A DNA stretch of 64,000 bases from an uncultured Chryseobacterium sp. (lineage in GTDB: Bacteria > Bacteroidota > Bacteroidia > Flavobacteriales > Weeksellaceae): positions 62,001-126,000 of the forward strand of contig CAJYGB010000020.1 of the NCBI GenBank assembly GCA_913774355.1, read 5' to 3'. The translations under genes were made by a program, and so were the position numbers. Each line of letters begins with the position of its first letter. Within the stretch, counting starts at the first letter, position 1. Under the pieces are notes generated by a model, which saw only the letters and a list, made by a program, of their open reading frames with translations, was not told the origin of the DNA and searched no databases. Positions 8,805 to 17,706 of the stretch are shown here, piece by piece.

Positions 8805-8867
8805 GGTTTTCAATAAAATTTCCGGCAAAAAATATCTGTTTTATTGAAAACCACAAAATTTTTCAGA

Positions 8868-10286
8868 TTAACATTCCGGAACATTCACTGCGATGGCCAG
8901 TCCGCCTTCCGAAGTTTCCTTAAACCGGTCGCTCATCGACAGGGCCGTTTCCCACATCGTCTGGATCACCTCGTCCAGCGTTACTTTGGCTTTGGCAGGA
9001 TCGCTTTCCAATGCAATATTGGCAGCGGTAATCGCTTTGATGGCACCCATCGTATTTCTTTCGATACATGGGATCTGCACCAGGCCTTTGATCGGATCAC
9101 AGGTAAGTCCCAGATGATGTTCCATCGCAATTTCGGCAGCCATCAGAACCTGGCCTACGCTTCCGCCGAGAATTTCCGTAAGACCGGCCGCCGCCATTGC
9201 CGAAGAAACCCCGACTTCCGCCTGACAGCCTCCCATCGCCGCAGAAATGGTCGCATTTTTCTTAAATAATGTCCCGATTTCTCCCGCCACCAGCAAGAAA
9301 CGTACAATATCATCATCGCTGGTAAAATCGGTAAATGCCTGCGCGTACATCAGCACAGCCGGAATTACTCCACTGGCCCCGTTGGTAGGTGCCGTAATGA
9401 TTCTTCCGAAGCTTGCATTTTCCTCATTCACAGCGAGGGCAAAACAGGAAATCCACTTGTTGATATTGGTAAAGTTCTCTTCAGCCTCCACGACCTGCTG
9501 AAACCATTCGTCTTTGTTTTTGTAGATTTTATCACCCAACAGCTTTCGGTTCATTCCGGCCGCTCTTCGGGAAACATTCAGTCCGCCCGGCAGAATGCCT
9601 TCCTTATTGACGCCTTTGTAAATACATTCTTTGATCTGCTGCCAGATATACAGTGCCTCAGCCCTCGTTTCGTCCTGTGTTCTCCAACTTTCTTCATTCA
9701 TCAGGATCAGGTCGGAAATTCTGCTGAGTCCCAGTTTTTCACAATATTTAACGATATCCGACGACCTATGACAAGGATATAATGTACGGATGCAATGCTT
9801 ATCAATAGATTTTTTTTCCTGGCTCATGATGAACCCGCCTCCTACTGAATAGAAATCCTGGACCAAGTCGGTCCCATCTTCAAAAACGGCCCTGAAAATC
9901 ATTCCGTTCGGGTGATAATCCAGAGACTTCTGCATATTCAGCACCAGATGATGCCCGTAGATAAAAGGTATTTCTTTTTCACCTCCCAAATTCAGGATGT
10001 GGGTACTTTTTATTTTCTCTACTTTTTCATCAATCTTAGTCGTATCAATGGTTTTTAAATCTTCGCCATTCAGTCCCAGCATTCCGGCGATGTCGGTTCC
10101 GTGCCCGATCCCCGTTTTCGCCAGTGATCCGAAAAATTCCAGGAAAACCTCCTTTACCTCAGCGATTGAACGCTCTCTTTTTATAATCCTGATAAATGCC
10201 GAAGCTGCGTTCCATGGACCCATCGTATGCGAACTGGACGGGCCTATGCCTACTTTAATAATCTCAAAAACCGATATTGATTCCAT
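8868..10286 (-). CDS. sdaA: L-serine ammonia-lyase (single-chain, iron-sulphur type)
   Basis: Deaminates L-serine to pyruvate and ammonia in the cytoplasm. The 472-residue chain joins the beta domain (about 1-155; 'FEIIKVGIGPSSSHTMGPW', 'TGIGHGTDIAGMLG') and the alpha domain (about 190-472; 'ITAPTNGASGVIPAVL', 'GGCQAEVGVSSAMAAAGL', 'LTCDPIKGLVQIPCIERN'). The Cys residues in the last two blocks are positions expected to bind the 4Fe-4S cluster. Length and domain order fit the fused class I enzyme. It is monocistronic as far as can be seen; the product ammonia has no functional link to the nearby ammonium transporter that the sequence can prove. Confidence 0.94.
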   Translation of the reverse strand: MESISVFEIIKVGIGPSSSHTMGPWNAASAFIRIIKRERSIAEVKEVFLEFFGSLAKTGIGHGTDIAGMLGLNGEDLKTIDTTKIDEKVEKIKSTHILNLGGEKEIPFIYGHHLVLNMQKSLDYHPNGMIFRAVFEDGTDLVQDFYSVGGGFIMSQEKKSIDKHCIRTLYPCHRSSDIVKYCEKLGLSRISDLILMNEESWRTQDETRAEALYIWQQIKECIYKGVNKEGILPGGLNVSRRAAGMNRKLLGDKIYKNKDEWFQQVVEAEENFTNINKWISCFALAVNEENASFGRIITAPTNGASGVIPAVLMYAQAFTDFTSDDDIVRFLLVAGEIGTLFKKNATISAAMGGCQAEVGVSSAMAAAGLTEILGGSVGQVLMAAEIAMEHHLGLTCDPIKGLVQIPCIERNTMGAIKAITAANIALESDPAKAKVTLDEVIQTMWETALSMSDRFKETSEGGLAIAVNVPEC

Positions 10287-10394
10287 ATAGAAAATGCATC
10301 ATTTTTTCCTAAGCACAAAGATACACGATAAATCGAGATGCAAAAGCCGGAGGTGAAAAATCACGCTCCGGCTTTTTAAAACTATATATGAACA

Positions 10395-10524
10395 ACGATT
10401 TTTTAACAGGTGAATGGTCAATTCCTTCGGGTCAATTGTCAATTTGGTTCTTTTAATTTACCATTCACTTTTAAATTCACCTGTGCAGCAAAATTCACTT
10501 TCAAAGAAACATTCACCATTCACT
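10395..10524. repeat. Degenerate intergenic repeat, same family as 3060-3235
   Basis: Words such as GTGAATGGTCAATTCCTTCG and ACATTCACCATTCACTTT recur in both orientations between sdaA and the transporter gene. The stretch reaches the stop of the minus-strand transporter gene and has no coding signal. Confidence 0.5.
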
Positions 10525-11868
10525 TTAACACAGCCTTTCCTCATGCTGCGAAATGTCAAGCCCCAGATCTTCAGACTCTTCCGAAACCCTCAGCGTGATA
10601 ATGCTGTCGGTAATTTTATACAACAACAGGGAACCGAAAAAGGCAAACAGGGAAACAAGAACCAGTGCCATCATGTGGTGGGCAAATACTTCAAACCCAC
10701 CGTGAAGCAGGCTGGCATTTTCACCATGGGCAAAAATGGCTGTTAAGATCATCCCTACAATACCGCCTACTCCGTGGCAGGCAAAAACATCCAGTGTATC
10801 ATCAATTTTTTTCAATGCTTTCCAGTTGACCATCAGATTGGAGACGATGGCTGCTACAAATCCGATGAAAAGGCTTTCCGAAACCGAAACAAAACCGCAG
10901 GCCGGTGTAATGGCTACCAGACCGACTACCGCACCGATACAGGCTCCCAATGCAGAAACTTTTCTTTTATTGATCCGGTCGAAAAAGATCCAGGTCATCA
11001 TCGCGGAAGCCGAAGCGATAGTTGTTGTCCCGAAAGCCGTAGCTGCTGTGGCATTGGCACTTAAAGCCGAGCCTGCGTTGAACCCAAACCAGCCGAACCA
11101 GAGCATTCCTGTTCCCAGCATGACATACGAAATATTGGACGGATCATGGTGTGGCTTTTTCCGGTTTCCGACAACCATAGCTCCAGCCAATGCCGCAAAA
11201 CCCGCACTCATGTGGACCACAGTCCCGCCGGCAAAATCTTTCACGCCGAAATATTTATTCAGAAGGCCATCCGGATGCCACACCATGTGGCAAAGCGGGG
11301 TATAGATAAAGATGCTGAAAAGCACCATAAATAAAAGGTAAGAGATAAAACGCACACGCTCTGCAAAAGAACCTGTGATCAAAGCCGGTGTGATGACCGC
11401 AAACTTCATCTGGAAAAGGGCAAAAAGGATAAAAGGAATCGTGGAAGCCATTGCCTTATGCGGCAAAACCCCTACCCTGCTGAAAAACGGATAGCTCAAA
11501 GGATTCCCGATGATGCCGTAATGTTCTCCGTTGATCGTAAATCCTATCGAATCTCCGAATGACAGGGAAAACCCGACTACAACCCACAGCATGGAAATCA
11601 CCCCCAGCGCAATAAAGCTCTGAAGCATGGTGGAAATAACGTTCTTCTTGCCCACCATTCCGCCATAAAAAAAGGAAAGGCCCGGCGTCATCAGCAAAAC
11701 AAGGCCAGCAGCCGCTAAAATCCAGGCAACATCTGCGCCTACGATTTTGTCTTCACTTAAAAATTCTCCCGTATTCGGAAAATCCACAATGGGGCTCCAG
11801 AACAATCCTCCTACTGCAACCAATGCAATAAGGATGAATGAAACGATCCATTTTAAACCTACTGTCAT
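10525..11868 (-). CDS. amt: Ammonium transporter
   Basis: Inner-membrane Amt/Mep/Rh channel of 447 residues that conducts ammonia/ammonium. A first hydrophobic segment (8-30) precedes the 11-helix core: 'GADVAWILAAAGLVLLMTPGLSFFYGG', the pore twin histidines in 'GGTVVHMSAGFAALAG' and 'FACHGVGGIVGMILTAIFA', and 'WFGWFGFNAGSA'. The acidic C-terminus ('EESEDLGLDISQHEERLC') resembles tails that bind PII proteins, but no glnK gene is adjacent, unlike the usual arrangement. A T/A-rich spacer lies upstream. Confidence 0.95.
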   Translation of the reverse strand: MTVGLKWIVSFILIALVAVGGLFWSPIVDFPNTGEFLSEDKIVGADVAWILAAAGLVLLMTPGLSFFYGGMVGKKNVISTMLQSFIALGVISMLWVVVGFSLSFGDSIGFTINGEHYGIIGNPLSYPFFSRVGVLPHKAMASTIPFILFALFQMKFAVITPALITGSFAERVRFISYLLFMVLFSIFIYTPLCHMVWHPDGLLNKYFGVKDFAGGTVVHMSAGFAALAGAMVVGNRKKPHHDPSNISYVMLGTGMLWFGWFGFNAGSALSANATAATAFGTTTIASASAMMTWIFFDRINKRKVSALGACIGAVVGLVAITPACGFVSVSESLFIGFVAAIVSNLMVNWKALKKIDDTLDVFACHGVGGIVGMILTAIFAHGENASLLHGGFEVFAHHMMALVLVSLFAFFGSLLLYKITDSIITLRVSEESEDLGLDISQHEERLC

Positions 11869-11976
11869 ACAATTTATGTTTTACCCCTTCAAAAGTAAGC
11901 ATAAATTTTAAAAAACAATATAAAAATAAAAACAACCCCCTTAATTTTAATAAAAATTTAAAATATAATTAAATTT

Positions 11977-12618
11977 TCAATCCAAAACCCCCTCTAAAAT
12001 ATCGGTAACTTCTCTGAATTTTGTAATTGGAAATAAATGAGTCCCGCCTTTGATAATATAATCGGGTCTGGAATTCCTTATCGGGAATACGATGTCCTTG
12101 TCGCCCATAATCTGCACTACTTCTGGATTTTCATCGAATTTCCAGTCAGAGATCTTTTCAATCGACCATTTGAGGTAATACGGATCGCGTACCCTGAAAT
12201 ACTGCAGAACCTTCGGATTCCGCGGATCGAAGAATTTACGGACAACCGAATACATATTGGTGGTTTTCTCGTTGAAAAAAGTAACCGGAAGAATCTTCGG
12301 GATCCTGGTAAGCTGGCCGGTCCTGATTAACCGGGATTTTTCCTTATCCGATTTAATACTTCCCAGGATAACAACCTTCTGTGCCGGCTTTAGCTTATTG
12401 ATTTCCTGCACCATCAATCCTCCGAAAGAATATCCTACGAGATAAAAAGGTTCTGAATCGTTTATTTTCTCGGCCATCCGTTTTACATAGTCAGAAAATT
12501 CCTCATAGCGATGAGGAATCAGCCAGTCTATGAAAATCACTTCATGACGTTCGGGAAAACGGATTTTTTCCAGCACCGTAAAATCTGCGCCTAATCCGCT
12601 TACGACATATATTTTCAT
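11977..12618 (-). CDS. Alpha/beta hydrolase, small
   Basis: A 213-residue cytoplasmic hydrolase without signal peptide. The nucleophile elbow is 'LVGYSFGGLM' (Ser), the acid is in 'QIMGDKDIVFP', and the His is in 'IIKGGTHLFPI', giving a complete Ser-Asp-His triad. The N-terminus 'MKIYVVSGLGADFTVLEKI' carries the oxyanion strand. The lid is short. Substrate unknown; esterase or thioesterase would both fit. Confidence 0.85.
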   Translation of the reverse strand: MKIYVVSGLGADFTVLEKIRFPERHEVIFIDWLIPHRYEEFSDYVKRMAEKINDSEPFYLVGYSFGGLMVQEINKLKPAQKVVILGSIKSDKEKSRLIRTGQLTRIPKILPVTFFNEKTTNMYSVVRKFFDPRNPKVLQYFRVRDPYYLKWSIEKISDWKFDENPEVVQIMGDKDIVFPIRNSRPDYIIKGGTHLFPITKFREVTDILEGVLD

Positions 12619-12650
12619 ATTACTAAAATAAAAAATTCAAACAAAAAAAA

Positions 12651-12674
12651 GAGCGGCTTTCTGAAAAACCACTC
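12651..12674 (-). terminator. Terminator after the first YceI gene
   Basis: On the minus strand GAGTGG pairs with CCGCTC (one G-U) and is followed by a run of T (plus-strand A run 12643-12650). Confidence 0.65.
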
Positions 12675-12701
12675 ATTCTTATTAATTAAAGGACCAATGC
12701 C

Positions 12702-13337
12702 TTATTTTTTCTTTTTCACAGGTGTTCTGTTTTCGTTATCCAATACCGCTGTGGAAAGCTTAAACTGGATATCCATTTCATTTTTGATGAAGTAATCCTT
12801 CAGGGAAGACTGGTAGAATACTTTGAAATCTCTTCTGTTCAATGAGAATTTTGCAGATTCGATCACTACCGTAAACTGAGTAATGTACACATTTGCCGGG
12901 AAAGTGATGGTTTTTCTCACGCCTTTGATCGTTACGTCTCCGTAAACGGTGGAGTTATAGTCGCTGTTTGCCAGAGGAATAATCTTGGTTAAATGAAATT
13001 TGGCAAGCGGGAACTTTTTAACGTCGAAAAAGTTGGAGCTTTTAAGATCGTTCGTCAGTTTTACCATATCTTCATCCTGGCTTGAAACGTCTCCTGCCAT
13101 AATCGACTTCATATCGATTACAAATTCTCCGTCTACCAAAACCGTTTTATCAAAGGTAAACTTTCCGCTTTTCAGTTTTATCGTTCCGGAATGTGTCGTA
13201 GGAACCGTTTTTACCACTTTATATCCCCACCATCTGATCTCCGATGAGGTTACCTTTACCACTTTATCTCCTTTCTTCTGCCCGAAAACAAATGACATAC
13301 TTACGCACATCATCGCAAACAATAGTAATCTTTTCAT
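12702..13337 (-). CDS. YceI family exported protein
   Basis: Signal peptide (MKRLLLFAMMCVSMSFVFGQ) followed by a lipocalin-like YceI beta barrel thought to bind long isoprenoid chains in the periplasm. Family features are 'SSEIRWWGYKVVKTVPTTHSGTIKLKSG', 'FDVKKFPLAKFHL' and 'VTIKGVRKTITFPANV'. Length 211 residues with a basic tail 'NRTPVKKKK'. It is a paralogue of the gene at 13416-13982, with the same 'VQWWGYKI/IRWWGYKV' start, and is separated from it by a two-way terminator, so they are probably independent transcripts from a local duplication. Confidence 0.9.
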   Translation of the reverse strand: MKRLLLFAMMCVSMSFVFGQKKGDKVVKVTSSEIRWWGYKVVKTVPTTHSGTIKLKSGKFTFDKTVLVDGEFVIDMKSIMAGDVSSQDEDMVKLTNDLKSSNFFDVKKFPLAKFHLTKIIPLANSDYNSTVYGDVTIKGVRKTITFPANVYITQFTVVIESAKFSLNRRDFKVFYQSSLKDYFIKNEMDIQFKLSTAVLDNENRTPVKKKK

Positions 13338-13369
13338 TCTTTTTTATTTACAATTCAACAAAAATAAAA

Positions 13370-13394
13370 AAAAGTGTAGAACTTCTACACTTTT
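13370..13394. terminator. Bidirectional terminator between the two YceI genes
   Basis: AAAAGTGTAGAA and TTCTACACTTTT are perfect inverted repeats around one base; A and T runs on each side allow it to act for the minus-strand gene at 13416. Confidence 0.7.
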
Positions 13395-13415
13395 AACAAT
13401 CTTTTTTTGATTAAA

Positions 13416-13982
13416 TTATTTAGCCGTTACCTTTACCAGCAAATCCATATCATCTTTCACAAGAACATCCTGCATGGTAGATTTGTAAGCTACATCAAAT
13501 TTCTGTCTGTCGATAGAGAATTTATTAGACATTAAACTTACGGTTCCGTTTGCATAAGTAATCTTTGCAGGGAAGGAAATCGCGTTGGTTTTTCCTTTTA
13601 CGGTAAGGTTACCGGTTACCAAAGAATTGTAAACCTTGTCGTTGTTTTTCTTTACACCGGTGATTTTGAAGGTTGCCGTAGGATATTTCTCAACCTCGAA
13701 GAAGTCTCCGTTTTTCAGGTGACCGTTCAGTTTCTGCTGATATTCCCCGGAAAGGTCTGTTGCATTGATAGAAGTCATATCCAATACAAAAGTTCCGCCT
13801 ACCAACTGGTTTCCTTTCATCACCAGGTCTCCGGATTTTACTTTCACGGTTCCGTTGTGAGAACTGGCCTCAGATTTTGCGATTTTGTATCCCCACCACT
13901 GTACGTCGGAGCTAACTACTTTTTTTGCCTGTCCGAATGCAAGACCACTTGCCAATACGGCTAATAAAAATATTTTTTTCAT
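13416..13982 (-). CDS. YceI family exported protein
   Basis: A 188-residue exported lipocalin-like protein: signal peptide MKKIFLLAVLASGLAFGQ, then 'VVSSDVQWWGYKIAKSEASSHNGTVKVKSG', 'FFEVEKYPTATFKITGV', 'NLTVKGKTNAISFPAKI'. It is the size of typical YceI proteins. Duplicate of its downstream neighbour at 12702-13337; divergence between the two suggests different ligands rather than gene dosage. Confidence 0.92.
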   Translation of the reverse strand: MKKIFLLAVLASGLAFGQAKKVVSSDVQWWGYKIAKSEASSHNGTVKVKSGDLVMKGNQLVGGTFVLDMTSINATDLSGEYQQKLNGHLKNGDFFEVEKYPTATFKITGVKKNNDKVYNSLVTGNLTVKGKTNAISFPAKITYANGTVSLMSNKFSIDRQKFDVAYKSTMQDVLVKDDMDLLVKVTAK

Positions 13983-14105
13983 TATAAAAGTTATTTTACT
14001 TGTTCTATATTTACTGATGCAAATGTAGCTAACTGTAATGACAGATCACGTTGATGTACATCAATAAATACAATTATTTTCAAGAAAAATATCATTCATA
14101 AAAAA

Positions 14106-14125
14106 GCTCCGAATTTCTTCGGAGC
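14106..14125 (-). terminator. Terminator after glucokinase
   Basis: GCTCCGAA/TTCGGAGC, eight perfect pairs around a TTTC loop, with an A run at 14098-14105 that becomes a T run on the minus strand. Confidence 0.8.
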
Positions 14126-14136
14126 CTTATTTGTAT

Positions 14137-15186
14137 TTATTCCTGATAATAAGCGGTGTAGAGTGCTGCACCGTTTAATGCTGTATTTTCGTTTTTGTTT
14201 AGATAAATAGGGATGTTTTTCAACATCTCCTCCATCTTGTCACTGATTTTATATTTTTCGTAGAATTTATCTTTGTTGATATAAGCAGCGATGGCCTGCG
14301 GAATATCTCCTGAAATCAGCAATCCTCCCGTTGCCTTTAATTTAAGTGTTAAGTTATTAGCTTCTCTTGCCAGGAACTCAATAAAGGTATCAAGAGCGAT
14401 TTTGCAGATCAGGACGTCTTCTTCTACAGCCGCTTTGTATAATTCCTCAACAAAATTACCGTTGGAAAGTCGCTCAGAAAGCCATTCCGGTTCAGGATGC
14501 CTCTTCACATCTCTTAGGAATCGGTAAATATTGAATAATCCGCCTTTCGACAGTACATTTTCCCAGCTTACAATACCATATAGATTATTCAGGAACTGAT
14601 AAAACTCTACCTCCACATTGGTTCGCGGTGAAAATTCGGAGTGCCCACCCTCTGTAGCGAATGGACGCAGGTATTTTCCGTCAAAGAAGTATCCTGCTTC
14701 TCCAAGCCCGTTCCCCGGCGCTAAAATGGCCATATTTCCTTTTTCAAAATATCCGCTGGTATAGATCGGATCCAGGTCGCTGTCTTCCAAAAGTCCCATT
14801 CCGTATGCAGAAGACTCCTGGTCGTTCAGCATATCCACCCTTTCGAAATCGAAATCTTTTTTGAAATCTTCAACATCCAGGTTCCATCCCAGCCTTTCCG
14901 GTGAGCTTTTCCCATACAGTACAGGTCCGGGAACTGCTATTCCAAGCCTTTTTACATTCTCCAGCCCGTTATCCTGCATGAATTTCTTCAGGATATCCGT
15001 GAAAGAAGCAAATTCCTTGGTAGGGTAATTATTCTGGATTTTAACCTCCAGACCGCCGCTGGCGGAAACAAAATAGCCTAATGTTGTAATATCTTCGCGT
15101 AGGTTTGCACTGATGATCGAAATGTTATCATTGCTGCCGTTCTTTACTCCTGGTAAATAGAGTGGAAATTTTGGATTCAAAATCAT
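14137..15186 (-). CDS. glk: Glucokinase (Glk family)
   Basis: Cytoplasmic ATP-dependent hexokinase, probably phosphorylating glucose. I start it at 15186 (MILNPKFPLYLPGVK); the longer frame from 15255 adds a Phe/Leu-rich extension that overlaps the T-rich upstream region. Motifs: 'LGIAVPGPVLYGK', 'MLNDQESSAYG' (catalytic Asp), 'MAILAPGNGLGEAGYFF', and 'EGGHSEFSPRT' in the sugar site. About 349 residues, normal for the PF02685-type enzyme. The usual N-terminal phosphate loop DxGGT is not recognisable near the start ('ISIISANLRED'), which is a known feature of some Bacteroidota members but leaves some doubt on activity. Confidence 0.82.
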   Translation of the reverse strand: MILNPKFPLYLPGVKNGSNDNISIISANLREDITTLGYFVSASGGLEVKIQNNYPTKEFASFTDILKKFMQDNGLENVKRLGIAVPGPVLYGKSSPERLGWNLDVEDFKKDFDFERVDMLNDQESSAYGMGLLEDSDLDPIYTSGYFEKGNMAILAPGNGLGEAGYFFDGKYLRPFATEGGHSEFSPRTNVEVEFYQFLNNLYGIVSWENVLSKGGLFNIYRFLRDVKRHPEPEWLSERLSNGNFVEELYKAAVEEDVLICKIALDTFIEFLAREANNLTLKLKATGGLLISGDIPQAIAAYINKDKFYEKYKISDKMEEMLKNIPIYLNKNENTALNGAALYTAYYQE

Positions 15187-15244
15187 AACCTCAAATTTTA
15201 TCAAATATAATAATAACTTTCGTAAATTTTCGTTAGAAATAAAA

Positions 15245-15270
15245 AACCTTTTCAAAATTTCGAAAAGGTT
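15245..15270 (-). terminator. Terminator after the outer-membrane protein gene
   Basis: AACCTTTTC pairs with GAAAAGGTT; on the minus strand a T run follows. It lies between the stop of 15311-15874 and the start of glucokinase. Confidence 0.7.
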
Positions 15271-15310
15271 TGGTTAATAATTGCTTATATAAAAATCTAA
15301 CTATTTCTGA

Positions 15311-15874
15311 TTATTTTCCCAAAGGAATATTGTAGGAAAATCCTGCACCGATGTTGCCCACATTATAGTCCTGATTCGGCAAATCGCCGTTGCTTCCTAC
15401 AAATACTTTCTGGTATTGTACAAAGAAATTCCAATCCTGGTTGTGGTATCCGATCTCAGGTTTTAAATAAAACCCGCCATTAGGTCTGTCAAGTCCTGCA
15501 TTGGAAGCTACTTTATTATCCCCTACTAAAATTCCATATCCTAAATCGGTCCCGAAATAAAACCCGGTCTGCTTCGGATAAATTCTGATCAGGGCAGCTA
15601 CAGGAACCACACCTACATCATTGTTGGTATATCCGTTATTGTCTTTTCCGAAATAGTGGGTATACCCTGTTGCAATACCTAATCCGAATCCCGGAGTAAT
15701 AAGGTTTTGATAAGCTACATCTACCCCTACGGCCATTGAAGTATTATCGGAAGGAACTGCTAAACCAACATTTGCTCCTACCTTTATCATATTATTCATC
15801 TGGGCACTTTGTGCGCTCAATGCTCCTGCAGTCATTATTCCGGCAAATAAAATTGCTTGTTTAAACATTTTCAT
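15311..15874 (-). CDS. Small outer-membrane beta-barrel-like protein
   Basis: Exported protein of 187 residues: signal peptide ending 'AGALSAQ', then alternating strands such as 'IKVGANVGLAVPS', 'FGLGIATGYTHYFG', 'FYFGTDLGYGILVG', 'NFFVQYQKVFVG', and a final strand 'GNIGAGFSYNIPLGK'. This pattern fits an eight-stranded barrel, although the C-terminal residue is Lys rather than the usual Phe. No ligand or partner is evident. Confidence 0.75.
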   Translation of the reverse strand: MKMFKQAILFAGIMTAGALSAQSAQMNNMIKVGANVGLAVPSDNTSMAVGVDVAYQNLITPGFGLGIATGYTHYFGKDNNGYTNNDVGVVPVAALIRIYPKQTGFYFGTDLGYGILVGDNKVASNAGLDRPNGGFYLKPEIGYHNQDWNFFVQYQKVFVGSNGDLPNQDYNVGNIGAGFSYNIPLGK

Positions 15875-16239
15875 AACGATGTTATTTTAAATTTTACTAA
15901 GCTGGAAGATGTAAAAATCGTGCCAAGGAAAGGCTTTCATCACACTTTAGCGCCATTCAGAAATACAAACTAATGAATTTCAGCGAATTATTTTAAATAA
16001 AAATTAAATAAGTGTTTAATAAAAATTAAAACAACCTACAAGAAACGCTAAGTATTGATCAGGTTATCGGATGGAAAAAGGGAAGGTAACCATAGATCTC
16101 AATTTTTTATAAAGCATATTATCTACAAATTCATAAAAATGATCGATTAAATCGAAACAGTTTCAAGATTAACAATTCTTAACCATTATTAATTTTAACC
16201 TTGAAGAAGCATGCCTATCCAAAGATAAACAAATCTTGT
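15875..16239. other. A+T-rich intergenic stretch, no gene seen
   Basis: Divergent spacer between the barrel protein and the DUF1800 gene; it should carry both promoters. I find no clear TAnnTTTG box and no stable hairpin. Confidence 0.5.
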
Positions 16240-17652
16240 ATGGATGCTCCCTCATTACCAAACAACAAACACCTGATGTGGCGTGCAGGTTTCGGACCGG
16301 GAATAGCCCAATTCGGGGATCTCGCAAAAAAAGATACGAAAGCCTTGCTGAATGATCTTTTTCATGAAGAAAACTTTCAGTACATTAATTATGAAACGCC
16401 TGACCTTCTTGAAACCGACGACCCCATGATGACCAGTGCCAATTCAATGAATACAATGACTGCAGCCTCTCCTGCCGAAAAGAAAAAAGAGATGCAGAAG
16501 ATCTACCGCCAGCAGGTTGAAGAGTTGAATCTTAATTTCCTTAATAAAATGGTAACAAGCAGGGAACAGATGCGGGAAAAAATGGCGTTTTTCTGGCACG
16601 GGCATTTTGCTTCCAGGGTTCAGAACCCGAAATTCAACCGGCAGATCCTGAATGTTATCCGGAAAAATGCACTGGGAAGCTTCAAAAACTTATTGTTTGA
16701 AGTAAGCCAGGCCCCGGCCATGCTGAATTTTCTGAACAACCAGCAGAATAAAAAAGACCATCCGAATGAAAATTTTGCCCGCGAAGTAATGGAACTTTTC
16801 ACCATGGGCCGCGGAAATTATACCGAAAAAGATATCCGGGAGGCGGCCAGGGCCTTTACCGGCTGGAGCTATGATAAGGAAGGGAATTTTGCTGAAAAAG
16901 CGAAAGTTCATGACGAAGGATCCAAGACATTTTTAGGAAAGACAGGAAATTTTACGGGTGCCGATGTCTTAAATATGATTCTTGAGCAGAAAACCACGGC
17001 TAGATTCATTACTGCCAAAATTTACAGGTTCTTTGTGAATGAAAATGTGGATAATGCGATTGTAAACGACCTGAGCGAAGGCTTCTATCAGTCCGGCTAT
17101 AACATCAAAAAGCTGATGAAAACTATTTTTTCGAGTTCATGGTTTTACGACAAAAAAAATATCGGCACCAGAATCAAGTCACCGATTGAACTGATGGCCG
17201 GAATGATGCGGGCACTGCCAATGAATATCCAGAATCCGGAAAACCTCATCGTATATCAGAAGCTGCTGGGGCAAATGCTCCTTTACCCGCCGAATGTTTC
17301 CGGATGGACAAATGGAAAATCCTGGATCGACAGTTCTACCTTAATGCTGAGACTGCAGATCCCGCAGATCTGGTCAGGCCTGCGACCCCTGGATTACCAT
17401 CCGAAAGAAGATGATGACCTGGATATGGGACTGAAAAATAATCCCAATGCTTTGGCCAAAAGCTTCAAAAACCCGAATATCACCATCGACTGGTCCCGGG
17501 TAGAGCAGGTTTTCAGCGGAAAGAATCTGGAAGATTACCTCATTCAGAACGGCAGGTCGCTCGATCTGGCTTCTGTAAAAAACTTCTCGGACCATTCGGT
17601 GAAAATGAATATCATCAACCTGATGTCCACTCCGGAATACCAACTAATGTAA
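16240..17652 (+). CDS. DUF1800 family protein
   Basis: Unknown-function protein family that is almost always encoded next to a DUF1501 protein, as here. I place the start at the ATG at 16240 (MDAPSLPNNKHLMWRAGFG), because family members begin close to the 'HLLWRAGFG' block; a TTG at 16201 would add 13 residues. Family landmarks: 'KMAFFWHGHFAS', 'NENFAREVMELFTMGRGNYTEKDIREAARAFTGW', 'FVNENVDN', 'SSWFYDKKNIGTRIKSPIELMAGMMRAL', 'YPPNVSGWTNGKSWID'. No signal peptide is evident. The partner gene follows after 54 bases. Confidence 0.9.
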   Translation: MDAPSLPNNKHLMWRAGFGPGIAQFGDLAKKDTKALLNDLFHEENFQYINYETPDLLETDDPMMTSANSMNTMTAASPAEKKKEMQKIYRQQVEELNLNFLNKMVTSREQMREKMAFFWHGHFASRVQNPKFNRQILNVIRKNALGSFKNLLFEVSQAPAMLNFLNNQQNKKDHPNENFAREVMELFTMGRGNYTEKDIREAARAFTGWSYDKEGNFAEKAKVHDEGSKTFLGKTGNFTGADVLNMILEQKTTARFITAKIYRFFVNENVDNAIVNDLSEGFYQSGYNIKKLMKTIFSSSWFYDKKNIGTRIKSPIELMAGMMRALPMNIQNPENLIVYQKLLGQMLLYPPNVSGWTNGKSWIDSSTLMLRLQIPQIWSGLRPLDYHPKEDDDLDMGLKNNPNALAKSFKNPNITIDWSRVEQVFSGKNLEDYLIQNGRSLDLASVKNFSDHSVKMNIINLMSTPEYQLM

Positions 17653-17706
17653 ACCGGTACATTTAACATTTTCACATTCATCTTTTTCACCTTAAACCTG
17701 ATTTGT

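Noticed and set aside
8868..11868. Functional operon of serine dehydratase and ammonium transporter
   Set aside because: Over 200 non-coding bases with repeats lie between them, and they work in opposite directions of ammonia flow; no evidence for shared transcription.
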